From assembly GCA_033026295.1 (NCBI GenBank), contig CM065179.1:24607275-24671274 (forward strand): a stretch of DNA of 64,000 nt, in the 5' to 3' direction. The stretch comes from Channa striata. Lineage: Eukaryota > Chordata > Actinopteri > Anabantiformes > Channidae. How positions within the stretch are numbered: the stretch's first letter is position 1; every line of letters starts with the position of its first letter. Shown here one piece after another: positions 25,169-36,887 of the stretch. The translations under genes and the position numbers were made by a program. The notes beneath the pieces were generated by a model. It worked only from the letters and a program-made list of their open reading frames with translations, was not told where the DNA came from and ran no database searches.

Positions 25169-25367
25169 AATGACATGCACACACAAGCACAAATGAAAGC
25201 CTATTTCAAAAAGGTGGGAATGTTGTTCTTAGTAGGGGTAAACTGACTGAATAGAGTGGACGGAATAACAGATGAGGACGGCATCACAGAGACACTGGCT
25301 TACTGAACAAGAGCATGCTATGCATTTCATCACTATGCAAGATCACGTGGGTAACAAAGTGTTTTTA

Positions 25368-25564
25368 CTGTAAAACATCCTCCACTCGCTGCTTTTCAAG
25401 CTTTCACTTAACAGTGATATTTGAATATGGAATCATCCCCGTCTCTTCTGCTACTTCATTTACAAACCAGCAGATGGAGGGAGGATGGAATAGCAGTGGG
25501 ACTGAATGAGAAAGTGTTGTCTAAAAGTACTGAAAACTCTCAGGTACTGTACCAAAAACTGGCA
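25368..25564 (+). repeat. Unrecognised ~197-base repeat, copy 2 (inverted)
   Basis: This is the inverted partner of 18651-18866. Both share TAAACATCC-like starts, TTTCAAGCTTTCAC / TTTCAAACTTTCAC, the identical GTGATATTTGAATATGGAAT, CTTCTGCTACTTCATTTACA, CAGCAGATGGAGGGAGGAT (one difference), and the identical 38-base end at 25527-25564. The short frame 25315-25509 lies on it; copy 1 has a stop in the equivalent frame, so it is not a gene. Confidence 0.85.
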
Positions 25565-28500
25565 CGTCAACATCATATTTGACCAGCCCTCCTAAAACAC
25601 CTGTTTCTACACAACTAAACTGCAACTCCAATAAAACGATAGATGTAATGTAAGGAATAAATGAAATCAGATTATTTTGTCTGTTATTAACATACATACG
25701 CTGAATATACAGTGCCAGTAAAATCCTATAATTATGTTTAGAAACTTGGGGGAAAAAAGTGGTAAAGTTGTTTTCCTTAAAAGAAAAAAAATGTTGGTGA
25801 CTTTATTCATAACCCATTTTATTATTTTTACCAAATTGCTTGTCTTACCTAAACTTAACCACATGCCAGGCTCTGCACTGCATTGTGGCAGTTCAGTTGA
25901 CTCTCAAATTGCCCACGGTTCGCTCCAACAAGAATTCAAATTGAATTAATAAACTTATTACTTTATTTAAATAATTATCTGTCCATTCTGAGAATGTTTT
26001 CTAAAAAACTGCATTTGCAGTTTGTATGAATATAATATTTTGTGACACACAGCTCCTTATTCTTTACCATCAAGGGCAGTCGTCATATTACATTTTACTT
26101 TTAGCCCACTTTATTCAGTTAAAAATGTATTTGAAAAGGGGAAGAAATGCTATTTTTGCTCATCAATCTAGACTCAATAACAAACCCTGACAAAATAAGA
26201 ACATAAATTTATAATTTATGTTCTTTATAATGCTTATGCCTGTGTTTTATGATTTATAATGTTATGTTAATTTATTATATAAAATGTAGTTTCAGGAATT
26301 TCACAATGTATTAAAAAAGCATTTAAAAAGCATTGATTGTCTTTATTACAGTACGTACTTTGCCTCTCTGTTTTGTCCAATTATGTATGCATGTATGTCG
26401 TATGTCACATTTGCCTGTGTAATAAAAGCAACTTTGAAAGTAGCTATTGTTAAAGTTGTCCTGTTGTTTGCTACAGTCAAAAAAATGTATGCAGTCATAT
26501 TCACACAGTGCTCACAGAAAGTTTTAGTTGTTATTCTTAATAAAAGACATATTGATGAATGTTTTATACTTATTATGGTCTATGTACAAGAAGAAAAAAC
26601 TGATGTTAAAATCTAATTTTCAGGGGACTTAATTTTAGTGTCACTTGATTAAAAAGTGATAGTTAACTCTCATTAACATGCCATTATGATTTCAATGTGT
26701 GAATTTATACCCTTTCTTTAAATTTTCAATTAGTTTTTGAAATGTAAAATTTGTTAAAACTTTTCAGTCAAGTTTGGCTGTAAAATATCAGCTCTGTATT
26801 GAAGCATCAATGAATGCAAGATAAAACAGGACAGTGCAACAAACTGGTGTCTGCAGGTGAAATATGACCACGTGATCTTAAAGACTACAGCAGCCCACAA
26901 CAACTAACTGGAATAGGTTCAACTGCACATCAATCACTGTTCCATCCAATCAAAGAAGCACAGATGGTGGGGCTTGCCATCAGCACAGTTGTGATTGGGT
27001 TACATGGAGCACAGCACGGAGTCTGTTGGTGCGTTATCTGCTTCAATCACAGTAATGCACCCTGCTCCTTCAGCGACCTCTGACGTGTGTGTGTGTGTGT
27101 GTGTGTTGCCTATATATCATCACTATCCAGTTTGCTGGACCCACTGACCAACACACAGGCATGCTTCTCATCTCACCACACGCTCTGGGACTGTAGGTGC
27201 AGACAAACAAACAAGCAAACAGCGTAACTCAGCAAACATGACCAGCTTATACCGAGTATTCTGAAGCATGAACGCACCCCAAAGCAGCCTATCATAGTGC
27301 GTGTGATGGAGGAAACAGGATTAGAGCAGTGGTTGGCTGGGGCAGGGACCTGCGGCACAGAAGCAACGCTCCATCAGAGTCTACAAGCCCTCACAGAGAC
27401 AGAGAGACAGCGACAGACTGAAATGAAAAGGAGGATTCTCTCCTCTTTTATTTGTGTTCCTCCCATCGCTCTTTATCTAACCCTTGACTTATATAAATCC
27501 TGTTATGGTGTGACGTGAACCTAGGGCAGTCGAAAGGAATAGACATAAAGAGGGAGAGTGGCAGATATAAAGTTGTGGGGGATTGTAGTATCAGTACATA
27601 GCAGCAGCACAGTGTGGACACAGTTAGAGCGATAGACAGAGGGGTCAGTGCAGGCAGACAGGCTGACCAGCACACAAGCTTGTTTTTGATGACTCAGACA
27701 AAGCGCGGTTTGTAACTTGTTTGGTCGGTTTACCCGTTAAGGCACCACCTGACACTTCTTTTACTGGTCAGAATGTAAGGGCTGGAAAAACATCTGGCAC
27801 CAGTTCCTGTCAGTCGAGGTTATATGATTAAATATAAGTGTTATTAGAATTCTACACCTGCTGAGCGCAATATAACCTAAAGTAATAATGCCTTGGAACT
27901 ACATTTTGATGAAATCCTGATTGAAAATCCCTTTCCCACCACCCTGAAATCTATTCCCTTACTTTGTGTCTTGCTATATAAGAAAAATTCTTACTCTTGC
28001 ATCAAACACTGGCATAAGACATAAAACACAAACGCTTTGACTAACAACTAACAGACAGATTTGTAGATGTCTAACCACTGGTGTGATGCCAAAAGCATCC
28101 GATTATAAAATGTTTTATATTTTATTTATTCATATTTGCCTGATGACTGGCCTAAGCAGTTGTAGGTGTTTTATATGCAAAGCATACCCTCAGCTCATCA
28201 AATATGCCCTGCTGGAGTTTTAAGTCAGAGACGTGACAGAAAAAAATGTGTCTGCTTCAAAAGAACTTTCATTTTCATCAAATAGTCTAACATCAGAATT
28301 AAATTAATGTGCAGTTGGACTTAACAGTTGGACCAAACACTTGCTAATCTTCCTTTTTCATTATTAGGAAAATGTGTTTTCTCTGCTAAAAAAAAAACAA
28401 AAAACTCCACCATCAGCAGTGTTTGATCATTTACAAAATTGAAATGAACATCACAGGTTTATTTTTCTTTGTTTGAACTTTTGCCTACGTATGTAACTCT

Positions 28501-28639
28501 TTTTATATTACTATGTTTCAGTGTAATAGTAATCTTTTATGACATGTATAATAAGTACAAATAGGTCCATATATATGTAGACAGTTTTTTTGTTTTTAAT
28601 TATGGCTCTGTACATCACAGCAATTGATCCAAAATGACT
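25565..28639. other. Intronic DNA, nothing recognised
   Basis: AT-rich unique DNA with a short palindrome at 26199-26223 (GAACATAAATT, TAT, AATTTATGTTC). The 26.9-27.7 kb part is richer in GC and carries a GT run, but no exon or promoter can be supported. Confidence 0.4.
27085..27106. repeat. (GT)n microsatellite
   Basis: Eleven GT units after GACCTCTGAC. Confidence 0.92.
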
Positions 28640-29300
28640 ATTAGCAGAAGTTTCATCAGTCACTTCTGAGGTAAGAGCAGCAAACTTACTGTGTAATTGT
28701 TTTGTAGTTGAGGGGTACTTATGAAATATTACATGTTAATTAAGAATTCTTACAGTGTAACTACTGTGTAACATAAGACGGCAACAGGCTCCACTTTAAA
28801 CCTATCACACCTATCATGTGACATTTAATTATTTATTTAAAAAAAATACAAATATTCAGCCGATTTAAATTGGTTTTCCATGTTTTAAGGCAAAAAAGTA
28901 AAAGCATTTTTACTATTTATCTTCTCATAATTTATTCACAATGACTAAATCTAAACGCTTTGGTTACCTGTTGTTTTACAGTAGACGCAACAAATGAGGG
29001 ATGTAATTTAAACTGGAGCGTTGTACTTTCTTCTTATCTGTAGTTACACAGTAGTTAAGACTACAAGTAGTAGCACCTATCATGTCATATTTAAGTACCA
29101 CTCAACCACAAAATAATTTTTCTTATTCTTACCCTGTTATTCCCCAGACTGTGCTTTTTGTTATTGTTATCAGGTAACTACAAATATGTTACACCGATGT
29201 TTCTATTAAGTACACAGTAAGGTCACTGTACTTACCCTGTAAGTCACAGGCTGTGATCTAAAGCATTACTGTTTTACCATCAGCTAGTAACCATAAGGTT
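28640..29300. mobile_element. Probable decayed nonautonomous DNA transposon with internal inverted segments
   Basis: TTGTTTTGTAGTTGAGGGGT then ACTTATGAAATA near 28698 is matched in reverse complement by TATTTAAGTACCACTCAACC then ACAAAATAATT near 29088. CACCTATCATGTGACATTTA (28808) recurs directly as CACCTATCATGTCATATTTA (29076). GTAACTACTGTGTAAC and TACACAGTAAGG motifs recur through the stretch, as in fish GTTAC-rich nonautonomous elements. Termini are not defined. Confidence 0.4.
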
Positions 29301-29463
29301 ACTGATTTGGCTGACTGATATAGAAAATAATCCACAGATGAGGTCAGACAACTATAATGATTACCTGCAGCAACTGACGACATCTGTAGTAAAGGCTACA
29401 TCAGGCAAGAAACCAAAAAGTCCTATAACTTGATTGCCTTATATGTTGTTTGTACCTACAATC

Positions 29464-29506
29464 TTAAATCTATTGTGGGGGTGTACAAAGGCAAAATCAA
29501 AAGAAC
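29464..29506. mobile_element. Orphan Tc1-like terminal segment
   Basis: AAATCTATTGTGGGGGTGTA then CAAAGGCAAAATC resembles the subterminal part of the right Tc1 end in this window (AAATCCATTGTGGTGGTGTA then GAGAGCCAAAAAT near 30918-30955), in the same direction. It lies outside the left boundary of the Tc1 element below, so it may be a relic of a second Tc1 copy. Confidence 0.4.
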
Positions 29507-29577
29507 TAAATTACTTTATGTTCAAAACATCAATTTATCTATTTTAATCCACAGTAACTTTAGGCATTGGGCATCTA

Positions 29578-30990
29578 CAGTCAGGTAGATAATCATAAAT
29601 CAAACTTTCACTTTTTAATACTTGGTTGCAAATCCTTTGCAGTCAATTACAGCCTGAAGTCTGGAATGCATAGACATCACCAGACGCTGGGTTTCATCCC
29701 TGGTGTTGCTCTGCCAGGCCTCCAATGCAACTGTCTTCAGCTCCTGCTTGTTCTTCGGGCATTTTCCCTTCAGTTTTGTCTTCAGCAAGTGAAACGCATG
29801 CTCAATCGGATTCAGGTCAGGTGATTGACTTGGCCATTGCATAACATTCCACTTCTTTCCCTTAAGAAACTCTTTGGTTGATTTTGCAGTATGCTTTGGG
29901 TCATTGTCCATCTGCACTGTGAAGCGCCGTTCAATGATGCATTTGGCTGAATATGAGCAGATAATATTGCCCGAAACACTTCAGAATTCATCCTGCTGCT
30001 TTTGTCAGCAGTGACATCATCAATAAATACAAGAGAACCAGTTCCATTAGCAGCCATACATGCCCACGCCATGACACTACCACCACCATGCTTCACTGAT
30101 GAGGTGGTATGCTTAGGATCATGAGCAGTTCCTTTCCTTCTCCATACTCTTCTCTTTCCATCACTCTGGTACAAGTTGATCTTGGTCTCTCTGTCCATAG
30201 GATGTTTTTCCAGAACTGTTTTAGATGTCGTTTGGCAAACTCTAATCTGGCCTTCCTGTTTTTGAGGCTCACTAATGGTTTACATCTTGTGGTAAACCCT
30301 CTGTATTCACTCTGGTGAAGTCTTCTCTTGATTGTTGACTTTGACACACATACACCTTCCTCCTGGAGAGTGTTCTTCATCTGACCAACTGTTGTGAAGG
30401 GTGTTTTCTTCACCAGGTACAGAATTCTTTGGGCATCCACCACAGTTGTTTTCCGTGGTCTTCCGGGTCGTTTGCTGTTGCTGAGTCACCGGTACGTTCC
30501 TTCTTTTTAAGAATCTTCCAAACGGTCTTTTTGGCCACGCCTAATATTTTTGCTATCTCTCTGATGGTTTCTTTTGTTTTTTCAGCCTAATGATGGCTTG
30601 CTTCACTGATGGTTACAGCTCTTTGGATCTCATCTTGAGAGTTGACAGCAACATATTCCAAATGCATACAGCACACTTCAAATGAACTCTGGACCTTTTA
30701 TCTGCTCATTGTAATTGGGATAACTAGGAAATAACACACATCTGGCCATGGAACAACTGAAAAGCCAATTGTCCCATTACTTTTGTTCCTTAACAAGTGG
30801 GAGGCACATATGCAAACTGTTTTAATTCCTACACCGTTCACCTGATTTGGATGTAAATACCCTCAAATAAAAGCTGACAGTCTGCAGTTAAAGCACATCT
30901 TGTTCGTTTCATTTCAAATCCATTGTGGTGGTGTAGAGAGCCAAAAATGTTGGAATTGTGTCGATGTCCCAATATTTATGGACCTGACTG
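29578..30990 (-). mobile_element. Tc1-like transposon, full span but inactive, flanked by TA
   Basis: The right end reads, outward, CCCAATATTTATGGACCTGA then CTG and is followed by TA at 30991. The left end starts after TA (29576-29577) with CAGTCAGGT. These termini are the canonical CAGTCAGGTCCATAAATATT of fish Tc1-like elements. The transposase relic lies between them on the minus strand. The left end matches only for the first nine bases before it diverges, so its inverted repeat has been lost by an internal deletion while the right one is long (more than 150 bases). At 1413 bases it is slightly shorter than intact members of about 1.6 kb. TA is the target duplication used by the family. 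Confidence 0.9.
29615..30633 (-). pseudogene. Tc1-like transposase pseudogene (DDE family)
   Basis: A Tc1/mariner transposase would cut and paste the element at TA sites. Visible parts from the N-terminus on the minus strand: MRSKEL followed at once by a stop codon at codon 7; a helix-turn-helix region with AKILGVAKKTVWKILKKK; a second DNA-binding part with VGQMKNTLQEEGVCVSKSTI and KRRLHQSEYRG (30093-30443); the catalytic domain with HGGGSVMAWACM; DNDPKHTAK holding the second Asp; and SPDLNPIEHAFHLLK holding the Glu; ending CKGFATKY then stop. The first catalytic Asp should lie in WTDETK, but a one-base deletion near 30198 gives WTE in one frame and DRETK in another. Further frameshifts lie near 30485 and 29925. 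With a nonsense codon and at least three frameshifts it cannot make active enzyme. Confidence 0.92.
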
Positions 30991-33900
30991 TATGTGTTGA
31001 ATAATACTCATCAGTCCTACAGTGCACAATTGTGGTTGCCATCTAGTTAGAGATGCAACTAACTCAATCTTAACTGGAGGGATAGGTCTGGTACCTACTG
31101 AGGAACCATAAAACTGGACATTTTATTGTCATACAAGCAGTAAAGCAGCACTATTTCATAACTGCACAGCAAAAACTTGGCAAAACAGACACATTACTGA
31201 TAAGCAACAACATGCTGTGAAATCATAATAGAAAAATAATTAGCATGCACAATTACACAGCGTAATGAGAGGCTCTGTGAGCACTAAACTGAACCTGGCC
31301 ATTGGGGGAGAGAGATAGAGAATATGAGCAACAGCTTATATCAGTTGGTGCAACACGAGAGATGTCGCATATTCACAACACAGACTACAATTATGTATGC
31401 AAAGACAGGAAATGAGTTATGGGAGGTTTATCGCACTGGTTAATGTTTGGGTTATTGTGATTCCAGTGGTTAAAAAGAGGTTAATCAGCTTGAAATGGTG
31501 AATGGAGAGCAAAGAAGGATCCATCACTGTGCTGCACGGAATCGTCTGGTCAGGACTCTTTTGTTTCTCCATGCATGAGTCAAGTTGATGGGGTCAAGTC
31601 ATTAGGAAGATAAGTGGTGCTCAGCCAGTCTTCCTTCCTCTCTGCCCCTTGGCATTGTTTTGGTTGAATTTAGGCTTATTTTAATTTAATGTTGTATATC
31701 ATCAACCTACTTTTTGAGCATTTAGTCATTTTTTTTGTCTTTGTTTAACACAAAGAAAAATCCAAAAACAACACTACTGTCCGCTCATTGTTTAAATGTA
31801 TCTCAGGGGGGAATACAAAAATGAACACAGGGAGAAGATCCAATTCTGCACCAATAAAGATTCCTTTGAGTAATAATAAATGCTCTGAAGAGTAGAACAA
31901 TTGCACAATTAGCATTTGTTCATGACCTTGGTAATTATCTGGGCAATACACCAAGCAAAACTGCCAGCAGAATGCACTTCCACGTCATATGTTGTGAAGC
32001 TGATGTTTGTGAGCTAGCAAATTAACATTTAACAAAAAACCTTCAGGTTTTGGCCAGATCACATTCTTTGCTTCTAATAAACTCTGTTTTTTTTTTTTTT
32101 CCAGCCTGAGACCACACCCAGTAAAGTGTCTAGGTTTGGTTGTGAATGCTGAGACCATGTTCAAATGAACTAAACCTTTGTCTGTGACCAGACAAATGAA
32201 CTGAACATAATGCAGATGGAATTAAATCAAAAGATACTCTGCAACAACCTTTGAAAAAAGCAGGTGTAGGTGTGCGGTGATTTCAGTATTTGAAAGTGTT
32301 TAAACATTTCTGGCTTTACTGCATGTCTTTTGATTTAATTGTGACAACTTATGTCATGCGTTTCAATGAAAAAATATTCATACATTTATCCATGTTGTGG
32401 TGAAGGTTTGGGTTTTACTCATCTAACACACAGTACCTTAACAACTGTGAAATCCTCCCATTTACTCCTTGAGAGGAAATGATTTATTCAGTTTGGAGTG
32501 GGAGTAATCTATCTAAGTACTTATGGAAGGATATTTTGTCCACGTATGTGTGTATGGTTGTGTGTGTGTGTGCTTGTGTGCATGTGGCTCCCTCTGCCAA
32601 GTCTCTTGAGTGTGAGGGAAGCAACTGAGGAAATCAGAAGTAGAAAGGAACAGAGTCGGTCAAGTTGAGTAGCATCATCCAGGCCTGTTCCATTTAGATT
32701 GATTTACCCCGAGCAAAGGGTCTGCAATTATTGCCTGAACAATCTCTTCAAGTCAAGAGCACAGAAATTAGAGTGGAATCACACTCCTCCTTCTTCTCTA
32801 CTCTGCTTCTCCTCTAGCTATAGACGGGCTCAACGGTGAAGAGGATAGGCAGGCTGGCACAAAGCAGCAAACTCATGAAGGCAGCGACAGCCTCAGAGCG
32901 ACCTCCACTAGACGGGAAATTACATCTACTCTGGGACAGCTAAGACAGAAATGCCACAACAGGCTGTACATTACTGTACAGTACATGCAGTACTGGGCTT
33001 GATCACAGAGCTCCCATGAGCTTTCTGAAATATACTGTAAAAGGCTTTTTATTCTGTTGTAGAAATATTTCTAACAGGGGAAGTCAGGGACTGTGTGTGA
33101 GGCAATCAAATCCATTTTTTTTTTCCAAGGGTGCAACACTACCCAGCAAATAATGCCATTAATCAAAACCATTCAGAGTAAATCAGTACTGAATGTTAAT
33201 CACGTTGGTATTGTGTGAATTGAGCATATTTTGATTATTACTTAACCACTGACAATTCCCCATCCATTAAAACAGCATTTTAAATTCATAAAGGAAGTAC
33301 ACACTCACATTATTACAGCTGAGAGGATCCTGGTTCCGTTAACAGAATTAACTCACGATGACTTGTTTAAGTTTTGCACTAATTTATATGTATAATTTTC
33401 AAGACACCTTTATCCACTTTAAACACTTACCCATTTCTTCAGTTTTTTCAAGCTATAAAACAGTGTCCGCATGCCCCCGGATTCTGTCTATATTCCCCAC
33501 GTATTTTATAGATGTGCCTTAAATATCCTTAAATATTACATGATAATAATATTAATTTTTAATGATTCATTAGGAAAGTTATTGTTTGTAACATCAAGAA
33601 CATAATCATGTAAGGGAGTTCTGATAAGGGTCATTTACAGCCTTAATCCAAATCCTGCAATCAAATATTATTTTCTAAGATAACAGAATGCATATGCAGC
33701 CGTGTGTGTAAATGTATGTATATTCAGTATTTTTACATGATTTTGCATATGTACATATGAATTTACTCAATCCTTTTGCATTTTTGGCTGTGAGATTTTA
33801 TCTGTGCATGCACACAGTGGCTCTTGTGCATGCATGTGAGCCATCAATCTTACAGCCCTAACAAGATGTAAGCAGAAGGGCCACCATAATCCAATGGATG

Positions 33901-34455
33901 CCCCTGTAAATAGGATAGATAACGATATAGATCGACTGAAAGGAGTTATAACTCAAGTCCTAATCAGATAAGAAGAAGAATGGAATGGAGAAGAGAGAAA
34001 GTAAAAGAAGATAAGGAATGGGTGTGATGTGTAAAAAAAAAAGCGAGGGGGGGGGCAAAAAAATATAACTATAAAACAATGAATTAAAGGTCAAAACTCC
34101 TGGAATTTCAGGAGGCTAATGGTCACTTTGAGACAAACCCACAAAAGCAGCGGATGAAAGAGTGCAGCAGAAGAGCACAAAAACGGTGTCACGCCACGCA
34201 AACTTTTCTCCTCTTCAGGATTTTTCTTTCCAATGTAACCTGATGTGTATTCAAAAAAATAAATAAAAAAATCCCTTCTGAATTAAGATCACTCATTCAC
34301 CTGTCACTCCCACCCCACACCCCACCACCACCTCCACCACTCTATCTCTCTGTCAGTGGTGATGGATGTTGCCTGTGCTTCCGTCTGAAAAGGGAATAGA
34401 CTGTTCTCTCAGTGCATTTCACAGCAATCTGGAGCTGTCAATAGACACATGCACG

Positions 34456-34481
34456 CACACACACACACACTCACACACACA
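34456..34481. repeat. (CA)n microsatellite, one interruption
   Basis: Seven to eight CA units, one T, then five more CA units. Confidence 0.9.
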
Positions 34482-36862
34482 GGGCTGTGTGAAGCTGTCA
34501 TGTCTCTATCAAACAACCTGCCTCATGCATCAAAGACAGAAAGAGAAACACCCGAAAACACACAAACAGCAACAGTCAGTAAAAGTTTGTCGAAGCTGTA
34601 GACAAGTTGCATTTGCTGTGTGACATTTTTGAGTTGTTTTTTGAAAACTCCTCATTTCAGATCTGCGGCCTCAACACACATAACGAGACATAACGTCAGA
34701 GTGGACAAGTGGTTGCAGTGACTTCTCAGCTTCTGCACAAATGACGGTCAGAGCCCACTTCCTTGCAACTGAATACCCATCAGCTCAAGGCCTGCTGCTC
34801 TGAATCTGACCCTGGACTTTGATTTCCCAACTCAGAGGAGATTACTGTAACTCGTTTTCATATCTGTCCAACACACCAGATGCACTCCATACTGTGGCTA
34901 ACATTAAAAAGCAAAAGGATTTTGAAGATATTAACAGTCTCTGAAAATTCCACAATTTCCTAATCTGCTTTGTTGTGCTATGCTCTGCCCTGATATAAAG
35001 TTTCCATCATAAATTGACAATGTAAAAGAACTTTTAAAAACGTATTAATCTACCAGAAACAATTGAAATTGACGTGTGTTTTTAGCAAAACTATGGAACA
35101 TATTTATATTGAGTTTGAGCTACATACTGCATATACATGAATTGAAGTGGACCTTTGAACAAAGTAGTAAAATATGTTTATTTTATGGTAGTTTTTATAC
35201 TAGTCATTATGTATTAATAATATGATCCAAGCTGCAGTCATACCACTATTACTGGCAAATGAAGTAATGTAGCAATAGGGAGTTATAGATATGAATACTG
35301 ATAGCAGGCCTCACACTAAGCATCACAATAACGCTGCCAACATACACATTAGCAATATTCTATCCTTGTTATAGGGTACCGGATCGTTATTAGAGGTGAT
35401 CACCCTGTTAAAGCCATTTATTCATTGATTAACCAGAACAATTTAATTAATCAATCACATATCAGAGGCAGGCTCTTTACAGATAAGTGATATCTGACTT
35501 CTGCCACCAAAGGGATGAACAACACATCACCTTAAATCGATAAATGAGTATTAATACCTACTAAGAGAAATACTTTCAATAATAGTTAGCACAACATACA
35601 AAGCAAAGAATAAACAATTGGGAAATCGTTGATGGTGTTTAAGACACAAAATCCTAGAACTAACAGCATACAGCTGACAGGTTAAAATAATAATTTAGGA
35701 AATAATGTGCGGTTTCCCCGAGCCCGAGGGCCTCTCAAAGAGCCAGGACCAGAAGCATTTGCCAGGTGCCGTCAAGAGTCCTAGATGCTTCCTTAGCTTT
35801 TTAGGCGGGTTTAGGTGACAGATTGTATAGAAGTTAAATTACTTCGGCAAACATCAAAAGTCGGTTCAGTCTATTAGTTGAGCAAATGTTGAACTTCAAA
35901 AAAACTAACAAAAATGAGCATAGAAAGCTACACTAGAAAGGTTATCTAATGACATTAAAGCAGCACATCAACATCAATTATGGGATTATTCTGCAGAGTA
36001 AGTCATTTCTAAAATCTTAGTAGTCAAAATTATATGTATTGCATTTTAAAACATTAGACACGCCAAACTGGAACAAAGATAGGGTTAGTCATGGATATGA
36101 TTAACATTCTGTGGCACTGGAATAATTTACAATTTATTCCAATAAAAAAATATCTTTAGAAATTTTCATTGAACTTTAATTAAACATCATAGTATCACTT
36201 AATAAAAAAGTGTATTATTTAGGTTTCATGACACTTATGACATTAGTTCACACCAATATTGGCATTCTATAGTCAAAAAGTGAGTATTTACATGGTTAGG
36301 GTTTATGGTTTTATGACAGTATCTGCTTAACATCATGTAGGGGAAAGCCGTTCATGTCCGGATCTCTCCTCCTCTTGATAAGGACTCGCAGTGTGGACCT
36401 CATGTAGGGGAGTATTGATAATTTACATTTATAAAGTCAGGGGCTCAATGTTCCTGTGCATTTACCTGTAACAGGAGAACAAAGGAGAACTTTGTTCACC
36501 TACAGAAAGCTGATTCAGATCTTCTAGACATGGCCTGAGAAAAAAAAAGGGGGATCACATCCTTTCTGTGGGAGAAAAGTTAAAGATCAGTTTGTTTGGT
36601 ACTTGGGCAGAAGTCTGTCTCTGCAGCCTTGTGTGTGTGCAACAGTAAGATCCTGCTTATTTTTGCAGCAACACCTACAGCACATTAGTCGAACTAGTCC
36701 ACACAGTGTATCCGAGTGAATCAGCCTGGGTCGCTGATCTGCCTTGGCTGTTCCCAGGATAAGCAGCCACTGTTCTTGGCTCTACTATGATGCTCAGACT
36801 GCCGTTTGACTACTGCTCCGGGCTACTCTGGGATATAATAATAGATCATGTTTAATTTCCTG

Positions 36863-36887
36863 CAATCCACACAATACGTGTGGATTG
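36863..36887. repeat. Perfect 10-base-pair hairpin
   Basis: CAATCCACAC, loop AATAC, GTGTGGATTG. No T run follows on either strand that would suggest a transcription unit. Confidence 0.7.

Larger units (their letters stand above)
18869..25349. other. DNA between the two inverted repeat copies; no transposase seen
   Basis: The 6.5 kb between the copies contains microsatellites, an A19 run at 24822 and unique AT-rich DNA. I found no transposase, RT or other domain in any frame. A small stretch near 19380-19740 is less AT-rich and slightly coding-like, but I cannot name it. Confidence 0.5.

Noticed and set aside
24887..25196. Overlapping ORFs of 89-104 codons around the CA arrays
   Set aside because: They consist of Thr-His or Cys-Val runs produced by reading through dinucleotide repeats.
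25315..25509. 64-codon ORF on repeat copy 2 as a conserved peptide
   Set aside because: The equivalent frame in copy 1 has a stop codon and frame-breaking indels.
26900..27700. Promoter or first exon in the GC-richer stretch with GT run and TATATAT
   Set aside because: No coding frame, no CpG-rich core and no splice donor that I could defend.
30109..30318. Plus-strand ORF within the Tc1 element
   Set aside because: It is an antisense shadow of the transposase.
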